Shown: positions 34,591-47,084 of the stretch, in pieces
Layout: every line of letters starts with the position of its first letter
Position numbering within the stretch: the stretch's first letter is position 1
NCBI GenBank assembly: GCA_034508935.3
Contig: CM067452.1
Coordinates: 42,990,225 to 43,054,224 of the forward strand
Direction of reading: 5' to 3'
DNA from: Berghia stephanieae
Taxonomy: Eukaryota > Mollusca > Gastropoda > Nudibranchia > Aeolidiidae
DNA length: 64,000 nucleotides
Notes under the pieces: model-generated
Databases searched by the model: none
Told to the model about the DNA's origin: nothing
The model's input: the letters and a program-made list of their open reading frames with translations, nothing else
Position numbers and translations under genes: made by a program

Positions 34591-35069
34591 ACAGACTTAT
34601 CGTCGTCTAGCATCCTATCGTTCGGCTCGACGATTAAAAGGGGTTCGTATCGTCGCTAAAATAATTACAAAATACATATATTTAAAATATCTTTATAGTA
34701 ATGTGAATTAAATATTTTAATGCTCTAATATATCAAGAATGATCATTATTATGATTTATTACGGTGTGAATTGAATTAGACTTTTAAAACTGAAGTTTTA
34801 TCTGACACCCTACTCGCCGTTATCATTCGAGTCTAAGTTGTAATTAGGCAACTTTGGCCAGAAGTGAAAGACATACATTGTGTGTTCAGTCTGTGTGTGA
34901 TTTTTCGCAATTTTGACAATTGCCGCAATTTTTTGCAATTTTCCATGTTCTGGAGTCACATATAATTTATAATCATATAATGCTAAACATAGAAAAATAC
35001 TACTGCCAACGTCACACAAAACTATTAAAGATGCTATTTAATAATAGTTTTATTGCTAACATCAATCTA

Positions 35070-35074
35070 TTATA

Positions 35075-35106
<32 letters not shown>

Positions 35107-35145
35107 ATTTATTTATTTTTTTTTTAATTTTATTTTTTTATTTTT

Positions 35146-35184
<39 letters not shown>

Positions 35185-35262
35185 TATTATATAGATTCAT
35201 GTAACTCGGAAACAGACCTCGTTGTTCCATTGTATTATTATGATGTATAGATGTACTTGGAA

Positions 35263-35339
<77 letters not shown>

Positions 35340-35360
35340 TAATAATAATAATAATAATAA

Positions 35361-35411
<51 letters not shown>

Positions 35412-35420
35412 GTAATAATA
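35070..35420. repeat. TA, T-run and (TAA)n block
   Basis: A short TA tract, about 95 bp of almost pure T, then a 155-bp TAA array (35,264-35,420). Confidence 0.9.
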
Positions 35421-36078
35421 TTTTAAAAATTTATGAGCTTTTCTACCACATAAATATTAGGAATCCATGCATTTGTGTAAAAGTGTTGTTTTTTGGGTTT
35501 TTTTCAAAATCGCCTGGTGGCATCCCCTATACCATACCTGGCATATTATTTCTTTTCTGAGTATGCAATGTCAATATCAATGTAATTTAATGTAATTTAT
35601 GGACACAATACTGTATAATACATACCAACTAAAATTGGTGGACTGTGCTTGTCATAGAACTAAAGCAAGAATAAATTATTGTGAACTGTTTATTGAAAAC
35701 AATGTCTTAAATTTGCAATTTATCCTTGCAATTTTGCATTTTTTGCATGCAATTTTTGGAATTTTGGGTGCAATTTTTTTTGTTTTCATTTGCAATTTTC
35801 CGCGGGGACAGATAAATCAAGGGCTGAGCTGACTCATGTTGACAAGCGAGCTATCAAAAGAGCAATCGTTGATTGGTCAAAAACTCAGGATTTCATATAA
35901 GGACATAAGTTCTTGAAAGCGATACCCACCCACCTGTCAGTGGACAGAACTGATATGATGAAATTAGGGCTCCATAAAATGTTATATCATGGTAGGCTCC
36001 ACCCTCTATTTCTATTCTGGCGTAGATGTAGACGGCGATAGGATTTCCGATATCATAATGACTAGTGGGCAAAGGGTT

Positions 36079-38130
36079 CAGTGATGATACTTTTCCGCGG
36101 ATCCGCGGAAATCCGCGGTTTTCTTTCCTTTCCTCGGTTTTCCTCCTCAGATCCTCGATCCGCGGATATTTCCTTCATTTCCTCCTTTTACTTTTTTTTT
36201 AATATTTAGACCTGCATGTGTGCCGACAATTGTCGGTTTTCCGACAATCACGGTAGTTGCGATCTCCCGGATCACTTATTTTTATTTTATTGCTAAAGTA
36301 ATCTGATTGCGAGTGACGTCAATTGTCGGAGTGTCGGCGGGTTGCCGACAATATTGTCGGCACTTTCAAGCCCTCGTTGCGCTCGTTCGGCAATTATCGG
36401 GAAACTCCGCTAGTCTTCGATTCGACCGCAACTCTTCATTGTCTGAAAAACGAGTAGTGTGTCGATATAATCGAGCATGCGCAGTTCGTTAACTTTCGTT
36501 TTCATACTTTCGGTATTCCATTCAAGTAACTTTTGTTTGTTCAATTGAACGTTGCTACATTTCGATTTTATTCGCTCTATCAATAACCTTTCGGGATTTG
36601 TCGTTGTATATTTTGATCTATTACTCTTTTACATTATTTTTTGTTATCATGCCTGAACAATTCTTTGACCGTTCGTCGGATCTGAAGTCAGTTGAGAATG
36701 GTGTTCGAAATCTATTCAAATGGAATTGGCGATGATTTTCTTTTGGCGTACGTGAGAAAGCCAGCCCAGCCGGGTGCTGCATTTTGTATTTTTTTTTTTT
36801 GCCAGTGGATTAAAGTCTAATGATTGGGATGGTTATTGCTCTTTAGAGTTAGAGATAAGATCAATTATTCCAGGTTAAAAACTACTGTGGGGGTCCGATT
36901 ACGGTGGCAAAGGAAAATCATTCATAAAGAGGCATTCTCACAGACAGTCAAAGTCAAAGTGAGTAACACAAGAGAGAAAAAAGAAAAACACCTCAGTCGT
37001 TGACGGCTGTTTTCACTGCTGAGACAGAGACTCGTCCTCTCTCCAAGCTTCACAAGATTTCTTAACTCACTCAATCCTCGCCCTAGCCCAGTCTGTAGGT
37101 AGACAGGTGCCGATTAGCCATTGGACAAGTGAAGCGCAACTTTATTTGTATAACACAATTTCATATAATTATAATCACTGTTGCATTATTTTTCACAGTA
37201 TATGAACGGCTCTGGTATCATTTTAAAGGGCAGAGATCAAGATTTCTTTTGATGTGATAGTGATAGAAATCAATGTTGACATATTGTATCAAAAATTATA
37301 ATTTGATAAAAATAACATCATTTTAAAACTTTTGAAATCTTTTCAAAATTGAGATAGCAAAAAAAAAATAAAAGAGAAGGCATCTAGATAAATCATTTGT
37401 CTGTGTCGATATCAAATTTCATAAAGATTGAAGGCAGTGCAGTATGTTTAATGTTGACCACAAGTGACCAACCCTCTTTTCTCTATGCTAAGATCCCGTT
37501 TTAATCAGTAGTCACCTTATCGAGAGGCTTCCCAGTGGGGAATTCTCAATCAATTTTGAGCTTTTTGTAAGACTAAATTTAGAGTAGTAAAATCATCATA
37601 ACTTTGGAACCGTTTATCCTAGATCCAAAAGTAAGGTATCTTATTAAATGTTTTTTAAAGGCCTATCTGTCTATGTAAAAAATAATTATTAATTTTTATT
37701 TTTGAAAAAATATCAAACTACCACTCTACCTCCATGCTGTCCCTTGTCTCTATAAATGTTTGGTACTTTTTAACATTTTAAAATAAATATATTCGGTAGG
37801 ACAATCCAAAAGAAAATGTATATGACTAAGTACTGAGTTACAAAATAAAAGATCCGGTAATGCGATATGTGTGAAAAAGTTCAGACAATTTGGTCAGGAC
37901 TCGCATGCAGGTCTATTAATATAATAAATCTTTAAAAAATACCTCCTTTTTTAAAAAAAAAAATATATATATATAAAAATTTCCTCCTTTTACTGGACTC
38001 TGGGCGTTTTAAAATTGTACTCAAAAGAAGTCATCCTGCCTACTTTCCTGTGGTGCAAGAATGTTCTTGGTGAGTTTTCCGTTTTTTCCGACTTTTCCTC
38101 CTTTTTGACTTTTTGTGAGTATCATCACTG
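36079..38130. mobile_element. hAT-like DNA transposon, 2.05 kb, defective
   Basis: It begins cagtgatgatact and ends agtatcatcactg, an exact 13-bp inverted pair with the CAGTG...CACTG ends usual in hAT elements, and it is flanked by agggtt on both sides (36,073-36,078 and 38,131-38,136). hAT elements normally make 8-bp duplications, so either two bases are lost or the class differs. At 36,650-36,960 short frames LLAYVRKPAQPGAAFC and GSDYGGKGKSFIKRHSH resemble a broken BED-like zinc finger. No intact transposase remains. Its boundaries are proven by the uninterrupted copy of the same sequence at 33,690-33,725. Confidence 0.7.
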
Positions 38131-38203
38131 AGGGTTAAAGCTTCCAAACAATCCCAATCGTCGTCTATCTCTAATGGGCCCCGTTAGAGCCCCGACGCGC
38201 AAT

Positions 38204-39840
38204 CTGTCTAATGACAGATGGTCAGTTGAAGGACCTTACTGGTTTTGATAAAACAAGTTTTCAATGTATTTTTAATCTTTTCAAATTAATAGAAGAATGA
38301 CTGGAACACAAAACAAAAAAAATTATTTTGTCAAAAGCAAATCAGCTTTTTTAACTTTAATAAAATTACGCCACAATTTTGACACATAGAATTCTAGCTA
38401 TTTTGTTTACATTGACGTTGTGTAGTGTGATTCTTGTTTTTAACGAATATTAATATTAATAATGTTTACTAAAGCAAAGGGAGTTAACATCGTTTGTTTT
38501 GTTTTTAAGGGGTTTACGGCGCTTGCACCACATTTAGGTCATATCAGCGCCAGTAAAAAGGAAGAAAATTGGAAAGTAAAAATATTCTAGATGAACAATT
38601 AAAAGAACTTGAGGAAAAAGTACAAGGGGAAATGGTTCAAATAGGGAACAGATGTAGATTCCAAGATCACACAGTCAGTGTACTTAATTTGAGATGACCT
38701 AAAAGTCTCACCCAGGCACCAGCACAAGATCCCACTAAGAGGAATACACTCAAATGTTTACAAATCATATGTTAAAAAAACAAAAATAAGAGTACATAAC
38801 AGAGAGATGATTTACAAGGAAAATATCATCTTCCAAAAACTATAACTATACATTCGACTGATTCCCTCCAGCCAAGGTAAGGACAAAACTAAGTAATCTC
38901 ACAATAAAATAATAATAAATGGCATTTATATAGGCTTTACCCCGTTGTCACAGGCTCTAAGCGCTTTACAGTGATATAAAACAAAACATATTACAGTGAG
39001 ACAAGTGTGAAGGAAACGTGATACGAATTCAATTTAACAACAACAAAATATGAAAATAATATTGCAACATTATGACGTAAAAAGATAAAACTTTAGGCGA
39101 GATTTTAACGTTGTCAACGAATCCGAGCATCTCATGTGTGACAAATTCCACGACAAAGACAGAAAGCAATTGGAAAACAATATAGGGGGATAGAAGACAC
39201 AGCAAGTACCTCCCTACCCACAATGGGAGGTCGGGAACCCCACCCAGGGAGTGAACATCTGGCCATCTGTTGAACAAGTAAAGGCATATATGCCACCTTT
39301 TTTTTCTTCAGTCATTTCCTTCATACAACAGAGTTTTATAATATACAAAATCCTGGTAATCCATCTGCTCAGCAAGCCAGTTTTAGTTTTAGTACTTATT
39401 AAGAATTATAACACTGTCAAGGCATTGATTGGAGTAACACCCAGTGGAGCTATTTCCTTTATTTCAGATCTTTGGGTTGGCAGTATTTCTGATAATGAGT
39501 TAACATTGAGGAGCGGATTAATAGATAAACTTGATAGGGGTAATATGGTTCTTGCAGATAGGGGTTTCACATCACTAGATTCGGAGTTTGCTAAGAAAGA
39601 CATAATTTTAATAACACAAACTTTTCGTAAAGACAAAGAACAATTTCCTGCGAGTGAAAGATCTAGCAATAAAAACATTTCATCACACCGAATACATGTT
39701 GAAAGGGCAATAGGAGGAGTAAAATGTTTTAGAAATCTTAGATTTTAGATTTTTCTTGCTTTAAAAAATATTGATCAGGCTTATTTTGTCTGCGCATTCC
39801 TATGCAATTTTAATAACACTCCACTTGTCAGTTTGAAAAC
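38204..39840 (+). pseudogene. ISL2EU-type DDE transposase remnant (second element)
   Basis: Plus-strand pieces read MTDGQLKDLTGFDKTSFQ, then SKANQLF and LTLIKLRHNF (helix-turn-helix region), then, after a family A insertion, NIWPSVEQVKAYMPP, NYNTVKALIGVTPSGAISF, MVLADRGFTSLDSEFAKK and SSHRIHVERAIGGVK. The last two carry the second aspartate (about 39,555) and the glutamate (about 39,700) of the DDE_Tnp_4 catalytic triad; the region of the first aspartate is damaged. The frame changes near 39,390 and there are stops before the insertion, so it is dead. It continues after 39,748 as NIDQAYFVCAFLCNF in the frame set by the next stop. It matches the transposase at 57,153-58,646 in layout but is clearly diverged from it. 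Confidence 0.8.
38479..39259 (-). mobile_element. Family A retroposon copy 7 with an inner insertion
   Basis: Flanked by gggagttaacatc (38,479-38,491) and gggagtgaacatc (39,247-39,259), 12 of 13 bases alike. The body is interrupted at about 38,902-39,147 by a SINE/LINE 3' fragment with tttatataggctttaccccg and ctctaagcgctttacagtga. Confidence 0.85.
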
Positions 39841-41656
39841 TATGGTTAAAGTATAAATTTTAAAAATCTTATATATGATAATTTGTACTGCGCAGAAATA
39901 TGTCCTACACATTACTAATTTGTTACCATAAACAGGTGTGTCTAAAACCACTAGTGTGATTACCTTTATTTTTACCAAGTTAATTTGTGAAAATGCAGTG
40001 AAAAATCAGCACTTTTACTATAATAAGTTTGAAATTCTGTGCACTAAGCCTATATTGCAAATAAACCTTCCATAATGTAAGGAAGTCTTACTCATAGCCT
40101 TTAACCCATTTATAAATTGTTGCATCACGTTTTATCAATTCATTACTCCGTAACAATCTATAACAAACAGGATGTTTTGTACCAAAAACCAACCCACTCT
40201 CAGATTCTTGCCTTATTTTGTCATCTATAATATCCTCAAGCATTGTTATTGTTTAAAAATATAACGACGTGATTCGCCAACGAAGCATGGCTTAGTAGTA
40301 AAACTATTCTGTCTTGGGTTATCCAACATTGAGGAATTCAGTTTCTTAATGAATAGGAACAAAATTCTACGCAGCATACCATATATTATGGAATGGTAAT
40401 TTCCTGCCTAGAATTAGAATCATATAAATTAACTCTGTTTGAAGAGTAATTTCACTTATCCTGGAGAATCTGTAGACGACAGAGCCCGAGAAGTCCTCGT
40501 CAGTCAATGAGTAAATAATAGACTTATTTCATTTATCAAAAGGACACGAGTCCTAAGTTTAACTAAAGTGTTGATTGTTATTAACGTGAAACCTGTGATC
40601 GTTAATCAACAGTGTTTGTCTTACTTTTGCCCAACATTTGGGTATGTATCAAATTACAATGTTTAGAAACTGTCCATTAATTTGGTATTTAACATACAAT
40701 ATCAATACATTTAAATCAAGCTGTTGCATTTATAATAATACTGATTACCAAATGATAAATCATTATTTATTTGATTAATACTTTCTTTACATTGTAGTTG
40801 ATTACACTATAGTCCATAAATCATCAATGATGTTGAAATGATATTTGTAATTTGTTATTTGACCTCAGTTATATTATTGTTTTCAATACAATATCATTGT
40901 TATACAATTGGTACCTACAATCAATAATTTGTAAAAGGCTATTCTAACATTATTTTGTTAAACATTTATTTATAGCTTATATTCAATTAACAACCGATCT
41001 GGGTTCTATTGATATAATATAAGGTAATATTTTTATTTGTTAAGAGAATTTATTAAGGAATTCCTATACGAGTTAGTAATTTAGAGTTTGACACTCTACA
41101 GCACTAACTTTACGTAGGAGTGACACCAAGACGAACTGTTGAAGGTTTTATCCACAACGTTACGAAATCGAAGGACAAACTATCGAGAAGAAATTTCAAC
41201 CACAACTTTACTTTGGATCTGGAGATGAAGGACGAGAACGAGAAGTTTCCATCCATTACAACTTTAACCAACTTTGTTTCGACTTTGGAGTGGTCAGCTC
41301 ATTCTTGATAGCTCAATGACTCAATGGGCACGATCTATATTACATTTCCATGTGCTCGAGGTCATTGGTCACATTGCATAGTGTGCTCAAAATGACCCAC
41401 ATAGTTAAAAGTGTTCACAGTTTGAGAAATATCCAACGTTACAATTGGTCATTTTGCTCAGCATGACTCATGAGTATGTTTACAACTTTCAGAAACACAG
41501 CAGCGTGTTTAGATACATTCAGAAATGTCCAATCGTTGCACAGATGACTTGGTTGGACGAAACCATGAATATAGATCGCTCCCATTGATATAGCACTTGC
41601 CTCATGAACAAATATAACAATACAGATCCTAACTGCAGTCAACATTTCTTTTTTCT
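39841..41656. other. Gene-free stretch
   Basis: AT-rich, low in repeats by eye. A 62-codon plus frame at 41,120 has no recognised domain. Probably interior of the second ISL2EU-like unit between its two convergent genes. Confidence 0.4.
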
Positions 41657-44600
41657 GTCTCCCCTTTCTTCTTCTTCTAGGTTCCATGCCTGGTCCAGGC
41701 TTCGGATACTGCATGAATTATCTCTCTCCATTCCTCCCTGTCTCTTGCCTTTTCAAACAGCTCTTGGATTGTTAGGTTGGTGAAGCCCTTCAGTTGGTCT
41801 ATGAGTGTTTTTCTTTGTCTCCCCCGGGCGCGTTTACCAGGTATTTTTCCACAACTTGCCAGGTATTCATTCTTATCTTTCCTTACTATGTGTCCGAAAA
41901 AGGATAGTTGTCGATCCACTATTAAGGGCATTAGTTTCCTTTGTTGGTATGTTTGTTTTAGCACTTCTTCGTTCGTTTTGTGTGCGGTATACGATATTCT
42001 CTGCATCCTTCTCAAGCACCACATTTCAAAAGCTTCAATGTTCTTTTGTGTTTCTGCATTTGTAGTCCAGCTTTCGCATCCGTATAACAAGATTGGCCAC
42101 ACGTAGCACTTCAAGACTCGGAATCTAATCCCGAACGACATCTGTTTGTTTTTCAAAATGTTTCCCAGGTCCATGAAGGCCTGTTTGGCTTGAGTTATTC
42201 TTGCTCGTATGTCTCGGTTACATCTTCCATCTGTTGTCACTATTGAACCTAGGTATTTAAAACTTTCTACGTTGGTAAGCTGCTCGCCGTGAATCGTTAT
42301 ATTGCAGGTGTTGTTGTTTTCGGGGTTTTTCTGTATTACCATGCATTCTGTTTTGGTGATATTCACTTCCATTCCCTTGGCTTCACTATCTACTACCACT
42401 TTGTCAACAATCTTTTGAAGTTGGATTTCTGATGTTGCAATGAGTACCGTATCGTCTGCGTATCTTATATTATTTATGTTATGACCTCCTACTTTTATTC
42501 CCTCCATATTATTTATGCCCTCATGATTGTTTCTTGGTATAGATTAAACAGATCTGGTGAGGCAACACACCCTTGACGGACTCCTTTCTTAATAGGAATG
42601 GAATTTCCTGTAGAGTTTCCGATTTTGATAGATGCCTGCTGGGTGTAGTATAATGTTTGCATGAGTCTGAGGTCTTTCTCATCAGCGCCAATGGAGTGCA
42701 GTTGTTTTAGTATTTCTTCGTGGCGTACTCTATCAAAAGCTTTTTTGTAGTCGACAAAACAGAGGTATAGTGGGGTCTGAACCTGTATCGCTCTTTCACT
42801 TAAAACACGGAGGAGGTATATTGCGTTCCTTGTCCCTCTGTCAGGTTGGAATCCATATTGTTCTTCTGCGATTTCGGGGTTAATCTTATTCCTTAGCCTG
42901 TTGATAATTATACGCAACAGTATTTTGTTGATGTGACTTATTAAACTTATAGTTCTAAAATTTTCGCATCTGACTGCACCTGCTTTCTTTGGTATTGCTA
43001 TGAAAATAGAGTTACAGAGATCTTCTGGAATTTTCCCAGTATTGTATATATTGTTGAATAATATGTGAAGTTCATCAATTGCTAGATCTCCTAGGCTTTT
43101 TAATACCTCTACAGATATTTCATCAGGGCCTGTTGCTTTACCATCCTTCATTCGTTCCATGGCATGTTCAATTTCACTTTTGGTGATGTTTGGTCCGCTT
43201 AATGGTTCTTTGAATTTCAGTGGTGGTTCATTTCTATTTGGATCATTGTACAGTTCGCCTATGTATTCTACCCATCGGCTTTCTATATGTTGTTCTTCAA
43301 ATAGCAGTTCCCCTTGTTTGTTTTGGATACAACTTCCTGCTGCTTTGCTTTTCCTTTTCCCTGATAGTTCTTTTATTCTTTGGTGAGCTTGTTGGGGGTT
43401 GGATTTGTATTCTCTTTCGATTTCGCAGCATTTCCAGTCTAGATAGTTCTCGTGTGCCTCGATGCATTTGGATTTAATGTGGTTGTTCAATGTTTGGTAT
43501 TCTGCAGACCCTCTGTTGCATTTTCGTCTTTCTTCAAATAGGTTTAGAATTTCATTTGTCATCCATTCCTTTTTGCTGTTTGTTTGAGCTATTGGTAAAT
43601 GCTTTTCTGTAGTTGCTTTGACACACTTTTGGAATATATCAAATTGTTTTTCACATTTTTCGTTATCAGGTTCACTTTGGCTTTGTATCATGAGTGCATT
43701 TTCAAATTCTTCTCTCATTTTTGTTTGTATGCCATTGTCTTTGCATAACCTGTAATCCCTCTTTATTCTACCAGCTGTTCTCTGAATAGCTTTAAACTTT
43801 ATCCTTACTGTACAAACAACTGGGACATGGTCACTGTCTACATCGGCGCCTGGGTAGGTTTTGCAATTTAATATGCCATTTCTGAATCTTGATGATACTG
43901 CTATAAAGTCTATCTGGTTCCTTGCTCTGTCCCCTGGTGATTGCCACGTCCAGGTTCTTCTTGGGTGTTGTTGAAACCAGGTGTTTGAAATCATTAATTT
44001 ATTTGTTCTACACCAATCTGCCCAGATGTTTCCTCGTTCATTTCTGTCTCCGAGTCCATGTGGTCCGATTATGTCACCATCTCTGCCTCTGCCAATCTTA
44101 GCATTTAGGTCCCCCATTACCATAAGGACTTCTTGTGATTTACACATTCGTTTTGCTTTGTCTAGTGAATGGTAAAACTCTGTCATATCTGCATCTGTCG
44201 CCTCTTCTGTTGGTGCATAAACTTGAATAATATTGGTGTCAACTACAGGTCCTCTTAGCTTAACCAGCAAAACTCTGTCTGAGATTGCTACGTGCCCTTT
44301 GTAAAATTTGGTTGATTTTTGGTCTAAGATCATCCCTACTCCTTTTTGGAAAGAGGTTCCACCACTCCATATGATCTTATATGTCGTGTTGTTTTCTTGT
44401 TTTGACATGGTTCCCTGCTCTTTCCATCTCATCTCTGCCAGGCCAAGAATATTTATTTGGAGCCGTTTCATTTCTTTTAAAATGTTGTTTAGTTTTCCTT
44501 TTTGGGCACAGGTCCTGACATTCCATGTCCCAATTTTGGTTTTGTCACATTTGTTAAATTTATTTCGCCTAGTAACTGGCTGACGGTTCGGTGTGACCTG

Positions 44601-44871
44601 ACGAACATCACGCTCCCAACCGAGCGAGGCAGCAGTCTTCCGTGAAAACATGCTCCCCTTTACGCTGTCACCGTTTAACTTTTTGGACTTATTCATGCAG
44701 TTAACTCGGCAAAGTTACAAGAATGGTTTGCCATTGCCTATTCTTGTCGCCCTCTGCAGTTGGCCAGCTTGACCTGTTACCGTTCGACACCACGAGGAGG
44801 TTGCAGTAGGGCTTGATGATGATCTATCTTTGCAGACTTGGCATCATCCATTTGTCGAACGTCTCCCCTTT
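41657..44871 (-). mobile_element. RTE-clade LINE, full-length, with 11-bp TSD
   Basis: The element (41,668-44,860, 3,193 bp) is flanked by a perfect direct repeat, gtctccccttt, at 41,657-41,667 and 44,861-44,871. On the minus strand it has a 5' UTR of 164 bp, one long ORF and a very short 3' end with an AGAAGAAGAAG-type tail. Its reverse-transcriptase part is almost identical to 18,328-19,994. It sits in the interior of the second ISL2EU-like unit. Confidence 0.95.
41677..44696 (-). CDS. RTE ORF: APE endonuclease plus reverse transcriptase, one frameshift
   Basis: Starts at ATG 44,696. The first part (727 codons to 42,513) has the endonuclease motifs KIGTWNVRTCAQKG, LGLAEMRWKEQG, VMGDLNAKIG, QIDFIAVSSRF and DVDSDHVPVV, then the reverse-transcriptase blocks through GVRQGCVASPDLFNLY. 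One G is missing in a GGGG run at about 42,520 compared with the 18-kb copy, so the frame ends at MRA. The rest, with IRYADDTVLI and the C-terminal GKRARGRQRKTLIDQL, is open as 276 codons in the next frame. RTE proteins are about 1,000 residues, and the two parts together have that size. The enzyme nicks DNA and reverse transcribes the RNA; this copy looks recently inserted and broken by that single change. Confidence 0.92.
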
Positions 44872-44879
44872 AGTACTAG

Positions 44880-45000
44880 GTAAATGGTTCTGTTGGATCT
44901 GGTAGGAAGTACTTTACAATAGATTATTACCATATCCTGAGGGTAACAACTCATTATAACTGTCCGTTGAACGCTATGGTACAAGGATTAAGTGCGCCAC
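44880..45000 (-). other. Possible SINE family C remnant
   Basis: gttctgttggatctggtagg, aagtactttacaatagatta and ctgagggtaacaactcatta follow the order of the SINE at 52,156-52,350 but are diverged. Confidence 0.35.
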
Positions 45001-45188
45001 ATCAGCTTTATGTCTCTAACTTCGAATTCAAATTGATTCCTTTGTATAATAATGATAAAGAAGAAAAAAAAACAAGAATAACATTGAATGTTGTTTTTCA
45101 ATCAATTTTATAACCGGGGCAGCATCAATAACCTGCAAATGCAAAGGTTGTTTAAAATTGTAAAATACAGCAAGCAAACATTAATTTC

Positions 45189-45800
45189 TTAAGATTTGAA
45201 CAAACTAGTTGACACTGAATTTGATAAAATATTTATGGTTTTCTTTAAGAGAACACATCTTTGTTTTGGTTCGTACCCAAGATAGAAATATTTTCTTTTA
45301 GAACAAATCTCAGGGTAGAGATAATTTGGATTGGTTGAACACCACCTTGATTTCAACCAGCATGGGATCTTCTGTGTTATACAATAGGCCATCTGGGGAT
45401 CCTCCGAGAAATGGATATATGGGGTGAATAATTAAACCAGTATTCCTAAAGATGTGATTGGGGAATTTTGACTGACCATAAAATATTTTTAATCATGGCC
45501 ATGGGTTCAAGCTGTCTACCCAACTTAATGAGAGGTAAATGAGTAAAATCCCTTATTTGTTGTTTAAATAAATAATACATGTCGTGTAATGATCCAAGGA
45601 AATCAAAATTAAATGTACATTCGATGCAGTAACTCTTTCTTTTCTTTCTTCCTGCCAACTGGCATTTTCTGGGATATTGTTCTGAATTCTAGTTTGTTGA
45701 AATAAAATATTGCTTTTCTAATGTGTTCATGATAGTAGACAATTGTCTCATAATCTAATTCAAATGACAAATTAACATTGCTAAGAGTTGGCAATACAAA
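45189..45800 (-). pseudogene. YqaJ-type exonuclease remnant
   Basis: Minus-strand frames read TIVYYHEHIRKAIFYFNKLE, then NASWQEERKERVTASN, then NTGLIIHPIYPFLGGSPDGL and EDPMLVEIK. These are the core motifs of the YqaJ fold (W..ER..R(I/V)TAS, SPDG and the EIK catalytic strand) of lambda-exonuclease-like nucleases. The pieces lie in two or three frames, so the domain is broken. An acceptor-like ccaactcttag precedes it at about 45,785. Upstream on the same strand, far away, are SWIM-type exons at 52,798 and 54,888. Either a decayed ISL2EU-encoded nuclease or a dead host YqaJ gene. Confidence 0.78.
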
Positions 45801-45844
45801 AATAGAGGCAAAGGAATAGTCCGACTATAAAAGAGTTCATCACT

Positions 45845-46397
45845 TGAAAGATTAGGTTGTTTTGTTTTTATGAGTTTAACGGCGCTTGCAACACATTTAG
45901 GTTATATCAGCGCCAGTAAAAAGGAAGAAAATGGGATAGTAAAAAGTTCTAGAATTACAAATAAAGCACCCAAGAAAAAGTAAGACATAGGGGAATTGGC
46001 AACAAATAGGGATCAGATGTAGATTCCAAGAGCACACTACCAAAGTACTTAGTTGGAGATCACCTATAAGTCTCATCCGGACACAAGCACAAAATCCAAC
46101 AAAGAGGAATACACTCAAATGCTTACATTAAACATTAAAAATAACAAATATAATAATAAATAACAGAGAGATGATTTACAAGGAAAAAAATATCATCTCC
46201 CAAAACAGTAACTATGCATTTGACTGTTTCCCACCGCGCCAGGACTCCGACGAGGGCCAGGAAAAAACCAAGTAATCCCATCCCCAAGACAAAGACAGAA
46301 AGCATGTTGGATAACAGATATAAGGTGATAGAAGACACAGTATGTACCTCCCTGCCCGCTATGGGAGGTCAGGATCCCCACCCAGTGAAAGATTAGG
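45845..46397 (-). mobile_element. Family A retroposon copy 8, full-length with TSD
   Basis: The body (45,857-46,385, 529 bp) is flanked by a perfect 12-bp duplication, tgaaagattagg, at 45,845-45,856 and 46,386-46,397. The tail side is ttgttttgttttta, the other end cccacccag. Confidence 0.93.
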
Positions 46398-46623
46398 CGT
46401 CGATTGACAGTGACTCAAAACTGAATAAATTGGAGAGACTGGGGTAAAATGCATTGGGAGGGCTGAGAAATCAACAGAATTATCCACAGGGTTAGTTTCG
46501 TCAACGGTTATACTTGTCAACTTCTTTGGTGAAACTTTAACTGGCTTTGGTTGGTATCAAGTCTGTAGCTTCTCTGTTGGAGCATTGAACGATTCCTTTC
46601 AGCTGAGGAAATGAAATATGATA
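46398..46623. other. Short spacer
   Basis: No gene or repeat recognised between the retroposon and the Tigger-like element. Confidence 0.4.
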
Positions 46624-47084
46624 TACAGTAGAATTATTTTAAAACTGAAATTTTGGGGACCTTCTAAACCATTTTGGTTTAAAGAAAGTTCCAATTTTGC
46701 GATGTTTTCCAAGGGTGGTACTATTTAATTGCCATTTAATCGTATCATGGGTTGCTTCCCCTTACATAAAGTTGTTAAATAGATGTCGTCTTGGTAACCA
46801 TTTATTTTTTAAATATTTTTTTTGGTGAGTTTTAAAAATATTTTTGGAGGTTTTGTTTTTCCAATCAAAATTGTTGAAAGAGTTGAGTTCGGGATGCCGT
46901 GTTTTTTACATATCTCCGTCTTGTTTAACTTTTTTTTCATCTGCTTCACATAGTATTTTGATTTAAACTCCAACATGTCAGCACAGTGCTTTCTTTTAAA
47001 CATCTTTTAGTAAACGAATGTAAAGCTACAATAAGATTGAAAGATCTTGTGTGACAATTGATAATGAATGATGCGCAGGGACTC

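Larger units (their letters stand above)
33638..38204. mobile_element. Long-TIR element, its right arm split by a hAT-like insertion
   Basis: 33,638-33,975 and the inverted 35,812-36,078 plus 38,131-38,204 match closely (ends ttgcgcgtcggggctctaac). The arms are about 340 bp. The interior (33,976-35,811) has no gene, only a (CA)n, a T-rich block and a TAA array. No clear target-site duplication is visible next to the arms, so the superfamily is undecided. Confidence 0.7.

Noticed and set aside
33638-38204. Polinton/Maverick-type element because of long inverted ends
   Set aside because: The core between the arms is only 1.8 kb and shows no polymerase, integrase or capsid frame.
40480-41310. 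LTR-like region
   Set aside because: No repeated terminal partner, primer-binding site or coding domain could be seen.
41777-42106. Plus-strand frames opposite the RTE ORF
   Set aside because: Antisense shadows of the reverse transcriptase; the same frames appear on the minus strand of the other copy.
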